The position numbers and the translations under genes were made by a program. DNA of 19,065 bases from an uncultured Bacteroidaceae bacterium. Lineage in GTDB: Bacteria; Bacteroidota; Bacteroidia; Bacteroidales; Bacteroidaceae. Positions within the stretch are counted from its first letter, which is position 1. Every line of letters starts with the position of its first letter. Location of the stretch: NCBI GenBank assembly GCA_934293005.1, contig CAKQYA010000040.1, positions 1-19,065 of the forward strand, written 5' to 3'. Below the pieces are notes generated by a model. That model was given only the letters and a program-made list of their open reading frames with translations. It was not told where the DNA came from and did no database searches. This document shows positions 6,159 through 12,951 of the stretch, one piece after another.

Positions 6159-9100
6159 ATGGAAGACTTCGTGCATCTACACGTACACACACAATACAGC
6201 ATCCTTGATGGACAGGCTGCCATACCCAAGCTTGTGGATAAGGCCATAAGCAATGGCATGAGAGGCATGGCCATCACCGATCATGGAAACATGTTTGGCA
6301 TAAAGGAGCTGTTCAATTATTGCAACAAGGTCAATGGCGGCAAGCCTGCTGACGAGCAGTTCAAGCCTATCTTTGGCTGCGAGGTCTATTGTGCAAGACG
6401 TGACCTTCACCTTAAAGAGAACAACGGGATAGACAAAAGCGGATGGCACCTTATTCTCCTTGCCAAGAATGAGGTGGGCTACCACAATTTGGTGAAGATT
6501 GTGAGCGAAGCATGGGTGGACGGATATTACCACCGTCCACGTACCGACCACAAATCAATAGAAAAATACCATGAAGGAATCATAGCCTCATCAGCATGTC
6601 TGGCTGGTGAGATTCCACGTTACATAAGCAAGGGCCAGATTGACAAGGCCGAAGAATCTATCGAATGGTTCAAGTCGGTCTTCCATGACGACTTCTACAT
6701 AGAGCTGATGCGACATGAGGTCAAAGACCCTAACCAAAGAGCTAACAGACAGACTTTTCTGGAACAGAAGGCCATAGAGCCCATGCTCATAGAATTGGCC
6801 CACAAGCATGGCGTCAAGCTCATCTGCACCAACGACTCGCACTTTGTGGACGAGGAAAACGCAGAAGCGCACGACCGCCTGCTGTGCCTGTCAACAGGAA
6901 GAGACCTCGACGATCCAAACCGAATGCTCTACAGCAAGCAGGAGTGGTTCAAGACAAGAGAGGAAATGAACGAGGCTTTTGCAGACATCCCTGAAGCTCT
7001 TGCCAACACAACGGAGATTCTTGACAAGGTGGAAACTTACAGCATCGATCATTCGCCAATCATGCCTTTCTTCGCCATACCTGAGGAGTTTGGCACAGAA
7101 GATGAATGGAGAAGAAAATTCTCCGACCAAGACATCTTTGAAGAGTTCACGAGGGACGAGAACGGCAACGTGGTCATGTCGCAAGAAGATGCGGAAAAGA
7201 AAATAAAGAAACTTGGAGGCATAGACAAACTATATCGAATAAAATTTGAGGCCGACTACCTGAAGAAAATCACATACGACGGCGCAAAGGAAAGATATGG
7301 CGACCCCATTCCTGACGATGTGCGCAAGCTGCTTGACTTTGAGCTGCACATAATGAAGACCATGGGTTTCCCGGGTTACTTCCTCATTGTGCAAGACTTC
7401 ATCAACTCAGCACGCAAGGAACTTGGAGTGTGGGTGGGGCCTGGGCGTGGCTCTGCCGCAGGCAGCGCTGTGGCCTACTGCCTTGGCATCACAAAGATTG
7501 ACCCTATAAAGTACGACCTTCTTTTTGAGCGTTTCCTCAACCCTGACCGCATATCACTTCCCGATATAGACACCGACTTCGACGATGACGGACGCGGCAG
7601 GGTGCTGCAATGGGTCACCGAAAAATATGGCGCAGAGAAAGTGGCGCACATCATCACATACGGCACTATGGCCACCAAGCTTGCTATCAAGGATGTGGCC
7701 CGAGTGCAGAAAGTGCCTCTGAATGTGGTCAACGCATTATGCAAAGCCATACCAGACAAGCTGCCTAACGGCAAAAAGATGAACCTGCCTAACGCCATAG
7801 AGTGCATACCAGAGCTGAAAGAAGCTGCCACATCGCCAGATCCTCTGCTGAGAGACACGATGAGGTTTGCGCAAATGCTTGAAAACAATGTGAGAAACAC
7901 TGGCGTGCATGCATGCGGCACCATTATCTGCCGCGACCCTATCGACGACTGGGTGCCTGTGAGTACAGCTGAAGACAAAGAGACTGGTGAAAAGCTGCGC
8001 TGCACACAGTATGACGGCCATGTGATAGAAGAGACAGGACTCATCAAGATGGACTTCCTTGGTCTCAAGACTCTCTCACAGCTAAAGGAGGCCGTGCTCA
8101 ACATCAAAGAGAGTTTGGGCATCGACATCGACATCGACAACATAAGCATTGAGGACCCTGCCACATATCAGTTATACTGCGACGGGCGCACCATAGGAAC
8201 GTTCCAGTTTGAATCGGCAGGCATGCAGAAGTATCTGCGTGAATTGCAGCCAACGGTGTTTGAGGACTTGATTGCGATGAATGCACTCTATCGCCCTGGT
8301 CCAATGGACTACATTCCTGAATTCATCGACAGAAAACAGGGCCGCAAACCTATCGAATACGACATTCCTTGCATGGAAAAATACCTCAAGGACACATATG
8401 GCATAACCGTGTATCAAGAGCAAGTGATGTTGCTGTCACGCCAGCTGGCCGATTTTACCCGAGGTGAAAGCGATGCCCTGCGCAAAGCTATGGGTAAGAA
8501 GAAGAAAGCCATTGTAGACCAGATGAAGCCCAAATTCATCAATGGCGGCGTAAAGAACGGACACGACCCCAAGATACTGGATAAAATATGGAGCGACTGG
8601 GAGAAATTTGCATCTTACGCTTTCAACAAGTCGCATGCCACATGCTATTCTTGGGTGGCTTACCAGACTGCATACCTCAAGGCCAATTTCCCTGCGCAGT
8701 TCATGGCTGCTGTGATGAGCCGCTCGCTTGACAACATCTCTGACATACGCAAACTGATGGACGAATGCAAGCAGATGGGCGTCAAGACTCTCGGTCCTTC
8801 CGTGAACGAGTCAAGGCATAAGTTTGCTGTCAACACTCATGGAGAGATACGCTTCGGCATGGCAGCCGTTAAGGGTGTGGGCGAAGCTGCTGTGCAAGCC
8901 ATTGTGGAGGAGAGAGAGAGAGGTGGGCTATATAAAGATCTTTTTGATTTCTTTGAGAGGGTCAATCTTGCTGCATGCAACAGAAAAGCTATAGAGAACC
9001 TGATCATCGCTGGTGCCTTCGACGATTTCAAGGAGGCATGCAGAGAGACTTACTTTGAGCCCACAGGCAAACAAGGTGAAGTGTATCTTGATGTGCTGAT

Positions 9101-9896
9101 GAGATATGGCAACAAATATCAGCAGGACAAGCACAAGTCGCAATGCAATCTCTTTGGCGACCAAGAAGAGGGATTCAAGAGCATACATCCTGCCTTGCCC
9201 AAAACCGTGACAACATGGGGAAATCTGGAACGTCTGAACAAAGAGCGCGAACTGGTGGGCATTTATTTGTCAGCACACCCTCTGGACGAATATTCTATCA
9301 TACTCGACTATGTGTGCAACACCAAGCTGACACAGCTTGACGGCAACAAGGAAGAGCTTTCAAACATGGATGAAGTAACTATAGGAGGCATCGTATCGGA
9401 AGTGCGCACAGGTGAGACCAAGAATGGCAATCCGTATGGCATCGTGAAGATGGAAGATTTTTCCGGCAACGGCGAATTGGCTCTTTTTGGGAAAGACTGG
9501 ATTGAATACCGCAACTACTTTGTTGAGGGCACATCGCTCTTCATCAAGATTAAGGTTGAGCCTCACCGGTTCCGCATGGGAACGTTTAACGTGAACATAC
9601 AATCTGTCGACCTGCTCGCAGACGTGAAGGACAAACTCATTGAAAAGATAACGCTCAGCATTCCTCTCGACAAGTTGTCCACCACCCTCGTGAACGACCT
9701 TGCTGAGATTGTGAGAGAGAACCCGGGTGATGCAGAACTGGTGTTCAGGATTCATACGGGCAATCGTGACAACGTGACTCTGATGTCGCGCAACACACGA
9801 ATCAGAGTGGAATCGACATTAGTGAGATACATCAAGGAACATCCTGAGATTTCAATAACAGTCAATGACAATGCCCGCATGCAAGTGTCGGCATAG
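6159..9896 (+). CDS. dnaE: DNA polymerase III alpha subunit
   Basis: This is the replicative C-family DNA polymerase. From ATG 6159 it has 1245 residues, somewhat longer than Escherichia coli DnaE. The N-terminal PHP domain (about 1-290) retains metal-binding motifs HLHVHTQYSILDG, ITDHGNMFG, SACLAGE and TNDSHF. The palm and fingers contain WVGPGRGSAAGSAVAYCLG and the catalytic PDIDTDFDDDGRGRV (Asp469, Asp471, Asp473). Later motifs are GTFQFESAGMQKYLREL and NALYRPGPMDYIPEF, then a helix-hairpin-helix region. An OB domain follows (TIGGIVSEVRTGETKNGNPY, about 1070-1150). The first ATG at 6108 would add 17 residues (MKYYYYICTLITEQKDN) unlike the family and would overlap the candidate -7 box, so 6159 is preferred. 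trxA follows 95 nt downstream. Confidence 0.97.
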   Translation: MEDFVHLHVHTQYSILDGQAAIPKLVDKAISNGMRGMAITDHGNMFGIKELFNYCNKVNGGKPADEQFKPIFGCEVYCARRDLHLKENNGIDKSGWHLILLAKNEVGYHNLVKIVSEAWVDGYYHRPRTDHKSIEKYHEGIIASSACLAGEIPRYISKGQIDKAEESIEWFKSVFHDDFYIELMRHEVKDPNQRANRQTFLEQKAIEPMLIELAHKHGVKLICTNDSHFVDEENAEAHDRLLCLSTGRDLDDPNRMLYSKQEWFKTREEMNEAFADIPEALANTTEILDKVETYSIDHSPIMPFFAIPEEFGTEDEWRRKFSDQDIFEEFTRDENGNVVMSQEDAEKKIKKLGGIDKLYRIKFEADYLKKITYDGAKERYGDPIPDDVRKLLDFELHIMKTMGFPGYFLIVQDFINSARKELGVWVGPGRGSAAGSAVAYCLGITKIDPIKYDLLFERFLNPDRISLPDIDTDFDDDGRGRVLQWVTEKYGAEKVAHIITYGTMATKLAIKDVARVQKVPLNVVNALCKAIPDKLPNGKKMNLPNAIECIPELKEAATSPDPLLRDTMRFAQMLENNVRNTGVHACGTIICRDPIDDWVPVSTAEDKETGEKLRCTQYDGHVIEETGLIKMDFLGLKTLSQLKEAVLNIKESLGIDIDIDNISIEDPATYQLYCDGRTIGTFQFESAGMQKYLRELQPTVFEDLIAMNALYRPGPMDYIPEFIDRKQGRKPIEYDIPCMEKYLKDTYGITVYQEQVMLLSRQLADFTRGESDALRKAMGKKKKAIVDQMKPKFINGGVKNGHDPKILDKIWSDWEKFASYAFNKSHATCYSWVAYQTAYLKANFPAQFMAAVMSRSLDNISDIRKLMDECKQMGVKTLGPSVNESRHKFAVNTHGEIRFGMAAVKGVGEAAVQAIVEERERGGLYKDLFDFFERVNLAACNRKAIENLIIAGAFDDFKEACRETYFEPTGKQGEVYLDVLMRYGNKYQQDKHKSQCNLFGDQEEGFKSIHPALPKTVTTWGNLERLNKERELVGIYLSAHPLDEYSIILDYVCNTKLTQLDGNKEELSNMDEVTIGGIVSEVRTGETKNGNPYGIVKMEDFSGNGELALFGKDWIEYRNYFVEGTSLFIKIKVEPHRFRMGTFNVNIQSVDLLADVKDKLIEKITLSIPLDKLSTTLVNDLAEIVRENPGDAELVFRIHTGNRDNVTLMSRNTRIRVESTLVRYIKEHPEISITVNDNARMQVSA

Positions 9897-9901
9897 AAAC
9901 A

Positions 9902-9939
9902 AGATGCTTCATCGAGGCTATAGCAGCAATTAAGCATCT
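9902..9939. other. Hairpin between dnaE and trxA
   Basis: AGATGCTT (9902-9909) pairs with AAGCATCT (9932-9939) around a 22-nt loop, just after the dnaE stop. There is no T tract. It may be a weak terminator, a processing site or chance. Confidence 0.3.
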
Positions 9940-9991
9940 GCACGAACGAGAGACACACAATATTATTAACACTATTCAAAAAAAAGAAACT

Positions 9992-10303
9992 ATGGAAATC
10001 AACGATTCTAACTATGACGAGCTATTGGCACAAGGCAAGCCAATGGTGCTCGATTTTTGGGCTACATGGTGCGGTCCATGCCGAAAGGTAGGTCCAACCA
10101 TACAGGAGTTGGCAAACGAATATGAGGGACAAGCCATCATTGGCAAGGTCAACATCGAAGAAGACGCAGACGATCTCGTGGCTGAGTTTGGCATACGCAA
10201 CGTCCCCACAATTCTCTTTATCAAAGACGGTGAAGTTGTTGACAAGGTTGTTGGCGCAGCTCCAAAGAACACTCTGGAAGAGAAACTCAAAGCAATCCTA
10301 TGA
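9992..10303 (+). CDS. trxA: Thioredoxin
   Basis: This 103-residue cytoplasmic thioredoxin is of standard single-domain length with no signal peptide. The redox site WCGPCRK has Cys27 and Cys30 after the FWAT strand. Cis-Pro72 lies in NVPTILF, and KDGEVVDKVVGA forms the last strands. It donates electrons to ribonucleotide reductase, peroxiredoxins and methionine sulfoxide reductases and is recycled by thioredoxin reductase, as known for the family. It sits downstream of dnaE and 30 nt before the acidic 108-residue gene, in the same direction. No clear TAnnTTTG box was found in the 95-nt upstream gap. Confidence 0.96.
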   Translation: MEINDSNYDELLAQGKPMVLDFWATWCGPCRKVGPTIQELANEYEGQAIIGKVNIEEDADDLVAEFGIRNVPTILFIKDGEVVDKVVGAAPKNTLEEKLKAIL

Positions 10304-10333
10304 TCATCCCTTAACATTAACACGCAGAAACAC

Positions 10334-10660
10334 ATGTCTTGTATAGATGATGAAATCCTCAAAGGCGCAGAATCTGATGCCGAGGAGGTGCAATTCATCA
10401 AGAACTACATGGGGTCGGAATGTGAAGACAACTTTTCAGAAGAAGATCTCTACTACTGTCTTGATGTGATGCTCGAATTTTTTGAGAAAGCCAACAGCGC
10501 TGCTGATGCTGATGGTTTCATCGACATTGACACAGAGGAAGTGGCTAAGTTTATCCAAAAGAAGGCAAAAAAAGAGGGCATGGGACCATACGCTCTCGAT
10601 GCCTTAACACTTCTTATAGAAGCAGAACTGGAATACAACGAGTCGCTTGATGAGGAATAA
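10334..10660 (+). CDS. Small acidic conserved-type protein of unknown function
   Basis: This 108-residue, strongly acidic, mostly alpha-helical protein has no signal peptide or membrane segment. It contains EEVQFIKNYMGSECEDNFSE, a hydrophobic helix YYCLDVMLEFF, a DADGFIDID stretch and a lysine-rich segment KFIQKKAKKEG, and ends in an acidic tail. The D-A-D-G-F-I-D-I-D stretch superficially resembles an EF-hand loop, but the spacing and flanking helices are not convincing. I recall similar proteins next to trxA in other Bacteroidota, but no function is known to me. It follows trxA by 30 nt and is likely cotranscribed. A hairpin begins 6 nt after its stop. Confidence 0.8.
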   Translation: MSCIDDEILKGAESDAEEVQFIKNYMGSECEDNFSEEDLYYCLDVMLEFFEKANSAADADGFIDIDTEEVAKFIQKKAKKEGMGPYALDALTLLIEAELEYNESLDEE

Positions 10661-10665
10661 ATAGT

Positions 10666-10699
10666 CACAATGCGGCACATATGACAAGGCTGCATTGTG
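10666..10699. terminator. Hairpin after the 108-residue gene
   Basis: CACAATGCGGC (10666-10676) pairs with GCTGCATTGTG (10689-10699), an 11-bp stem with one G-T wobble and a 12-nt loop. No T tract follows, so termination is plausible but unproven. Confidence 0.45.
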
Positions 10700-10759
10700 A
10701 ACAGGCACGCATCCATATATGGCCGTCCCATCAAGGACATATCAAACAGATTGCAAGAA

Positions 10760-10819
10760 CGCCCTGAAAAGACTGAAGCACAGAGCAACACTTCACTATG
10801 CTTAAGTCTTTTCAGGGCG
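10760..10819. terminator. Long hairpin in the convergent spacer
   Basis: A 15-bp perfect stem (CGCCCTGAAAAGACT at 10760-10774 with its complement at 10805-10819) continues with AGCA/TGCT after small mismatches. Loop and imperfect region cover about 10775-10804. It lies between the convergent 108-residue gene and tsaE and probably acts as a bidirectional terminator. T-richness after the stem is modest. Confidence 0.65.
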
Positions 10820-10873
10820 ATTGTAGTTTTCATATGTCAGGCAAAAACGGCCACCGTCATGCTTGACGTTTAT

Positions 10874-10897
10874 CCCAAATCGGTCATTAGATTTGGG
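10874..10897. repeat. Solo end of a MITE-like repeat, hairpin CCCAAATC/GATTTGGG
   Basis: CCCAAATC (10874-10881) and GATTTGGG (10890-10897) form a perfect 8-bp stem with loop GGTCATTA. The core CGGTCATTAGATT also occurs at 16824-16836. The minus strand matches the right end of the element at 16815-16975 in 18 of 21 positions. It begins 10 nt after the tsaE stop and may serve as its terminator. Confidence 0.6.
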
Positions 10898-10906
10898 TTT
10901 ATCATG

Positions 10907-11317
10907 TCAGAATGTTATTCTTCTGCTTCCGTCAGGGTCTTCTTCTATAGTAACTTTGACAGCATCCTCTGGCAGGAGTTCTTCTATCAGTTCTGGCCAT
11001 TCCATGAAACATATATTGCCTGAATAGATATAGTCTTCATATCCGATGTCAAGAACCTCTTGATGGCGCTTGATACGATAGAAATCGAAATGGTATATAG
11101 GTTCGCCCCTGCCGTCCAGATATTCATTCACAATGGCGAATGTTGGAGAATTGATGACATCCGTCACACCAAGTTGTTCACATACAGCCTTGATGAATGT
11201 AGTCTTGCCTGCACCCATCTTTCCATAAAAGGCAAAGACCGAATTGTTGCCCATAGCATCAACAAATTGCTTTGCCGCCATGTTTATCTCATTGATATTA
11301 TTTATCTTGATTTCCAT
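10907..11317 (-). CDS. tsaE: tRNA threonylcarbamoyladenosine biosynthesis ATPase TsaE
   Basis: This 136-residue P-loop ATPase works with TsaB, TsaD and TsaC to install t6A37 in ANN-decoding tRNAs; family length is normal. The Walker A motif GKMGAGKTT spans 32-40. NSPTFAIVNEY (55-65) follows, then HFDFYRIKR with the Walker B-like Asp, and FMEWPE near residue 113. The ATG at 11315-11317 fits. It is the last gene of the minus-strand porW-porX-tsaE cluster, 60 nt after the porX stop, with no separate promoter recognised. A hairpin belonging to a repeat family lies just downstream. Confidence 0.95.
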   Translation of the reverse strand: MEIKINNINEINMAAKQFVDAMGNNSVFAFYGKMGAGKTTFIKAVCEQLGVTDVINSPTFAIVNEYLDGRGEPIYHFDFYRIKRHQEVLDIGYEDYIYSGNICFMEWPELIEELLPEDAVKVTIEEDPDGSRRITF

Positions 11318-11377
11318 ATTGTTTGTTGTTGTTATCTTATTTTCATTTCACAGACATGACTGAAAAACATGAGCCTG

Positions 11378-12928
11378 TCACTTTCTCCTTTTATTATGCA
11401 TTACCACCAATGGGACGAGCATCTCTTCCATGCTAATACCTCCATGCTGGAAGGTGTTCTTGAAATAATTCACGTAGTAGTTGTAATTATTTGGATAAGC
11501 GAAGAATGCGTCATCTTGAGCAAAAATGTAAGTAGTGCTTATATTGGGCGAAGGCAGATAGGCATCTTTGGGCCTTTTTATTTCAAACACATGTTTTGGA
11601 TTATAACTCAAGTTTTTGCCAAGCTTATAGCGCAGATTGGTGTTGGTATTCTTATCGCCCACAACCTTAAGGGGGGTGTTGACACGTATTGAGCCATGGT
11701 CTGTGGTTATGACCACTTTCACATCTGTCTTCGCCAGTTCACGGAAGATTTCACGTATAGGCGAATTGCAGAACCACGATGATGTGATACTTCGATAAGC
11801 CTTTTCATCGCTTGCCAATTCACGAACCATCCTTGACTCTGTGCGCGCATGGCTCAACATGTCAATAAAGTTAACGACTATAACATTCAACTCATTATTC
11901 CGCAGATTATTGAGTTTTCCTATTATCTTTTCAGAGTCTGCCGAACTGTTTAGCTTGAAGTATGAATATGTATGCTTGCGCCGATAACGCTCAATCTGCT
12001 TGCCTATGAGAGCGTCTTCATTGAGATTCTTTCCTTCTTCTTCATCTTCATCCACCCATAAGTCTGGAAACATCTGGGCTATCTGTACAGGCATGAGGCC
12101 TGAGAAAATCGCATTGCGTGAATATTGCGTGGCTGTAGGCAGAATGCTGAGGCACATCTGTTCGTCAAAGACATAATCGTCAGACAATTCTTTGGATATC
12201 TCTCTCCATTGGTCGTAGCGGAAATTGTCAAAGACTATTAGAAAAACCTTTTCTCCCTTATCCAACAATGGGAATATTGTGCTTTTAAACACATCTGGAG
12301 ACATGAGCGGACGTTGTTCAGGCTGTTCCATCCATCTCATATAGTTTTTCTTGATAAACTTAGCAAAGCCGCTGTTGGCCTCCGACTTCTGCGACTGAAG
12401 CATCTCGGTCATACCACTGTCAGCATCTGAAAGTTTGAGTTCCCACGTAACAAGTTTCTTATACACTTCCTTCCAATCATCCAAGCTATACGAATCATTT
12501 ATCTGCATGCCAATGCTGGCAAATTCCTGCCGATAGCTCGTGTTTGTCACTTCAGCCTCTATTTCCTTCTTGAAGAGATGTTTTTTCAGCGTCAGAAGTA
12601 TCTGGCTCGGATTGACTGGTTTGATGAGATAGTCTGATATTTTCGAGCCTATAGCTTGGTTCATTATGTCCTCCTCTTCGCTTTTTGTCACCATCACTAT
12701 AGGCACTACAGGATTGATGTCTTTTATCATGGTCAATGTTTCCAGTCCGCTCAATCCTGGCATGTTCTCATCAAGGAATATCATGTCGAACGTTTGTTCA
12801 TGGCACATGTCCAAAGCGTCCTGCCCGTTGGTGGCGGTCATGACCCTATACCCTTTTTTCTCAAGGAAGATGACGTATGCTTTCAGCAGTTCAATCTCGT
12901 CATCCACCCATAGCAAAGTACCGTTCAT
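11378..12928 (-). CDS. porX: PorX-type response regulator with PglZ/alkaline phosphatase-like domain
   Basis: This 516-residue protein has a receiver domain (1-120) with acidic pocket DD (9-10), phospho-acceptor Asp53 in FLDENMPG, Thr81 and Lys103. A helical linker follows. The C-terminal PglZ domain (about 210-515) keeps the alkaline-phosphatase superfamily metal ligands: Asp234 (VFDNFRYDQW), Thr265/Thr267 (PTATQYSR), Asp356 and His360 (FIDMLSH), Asp410-His411 (TTDHGS) and His495 (FQHGG). PorX in Porphyromonas gingivalis partners the histidine kinase PorY and the sigma factor SigP in controlling type IX secretion, and hydrolyses oligonucleotides. That role here is inferred from family membership. 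It begins 23 nt after the porW stop and is likely cotranscribed with it and with tsaE. Confidence 0.93.
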   Translation of the reverse strand: MNGTLLWVDDEIELLKAYVIFLEKKGYRVMTATNGQDALDMCHEQTFDMIFLDENMPGLSGLETLTMIKDINPVVPIVMVTKSEEEDIMNQAIGSKISDYLIKPVNPSQILLTLKKHLFKKEIEAEVTNTSYRQEFASIGMQINDSYSLDDWKEVYKKLVTWELKLSDADSGMTEMLQSQKSEANSGFAKFIKKNYMRWMEQPEQRPLMSPDVFKSTIFPLLDKGEKVFLIVFDNFRYDQWREISKELSDDYVFDEQMCLSILPTATQYSRNAIFSGLMPVQIAQMFPDLWVDEDEEEGKNLNEDALIGKQIERYRRKHTYSYFKLNSSADSEKIIGKLNNLRNNELNVIVVNFIDMLSHARTESRMVRELASDEKAYRSITSSWFCNSPIREIFRELAKTDVKVVITTDHGSIRVNTPLKVVGDKNTNTNLRYKLGKNLSYNPKHVFEIKRPKDAYLPSPNISTTYIFAQDDAFFAYPNNYNYYVNYFKNTFQHGGISMEEMLVPLVVMHNKRRK

Positions 12929-12951
12929 AGGCTATGTTTGTGTTAATGTCG

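Noticed and set aside
7475..8164. 229-codon minus-strand open frame inside dnaE
   Set aside because: It is antisense to conserved DnaE sequence; low-complexity Ser and Met composition points to a shadow frame.
10500..10530. EF-hand-like DADGFIDID in the 108-residue acidic protein
   Set aside because: Loop spacing does not fit the 12-residue EF-hand and flanking helices are not typical; treated as acidic coincidence.
10697..11023. 108-codon plus-strand frame in the convergent spacer
   Set aside because: It starts at GTG, crosses two hairpins and runs antisense into tsaE; no protein-like features.
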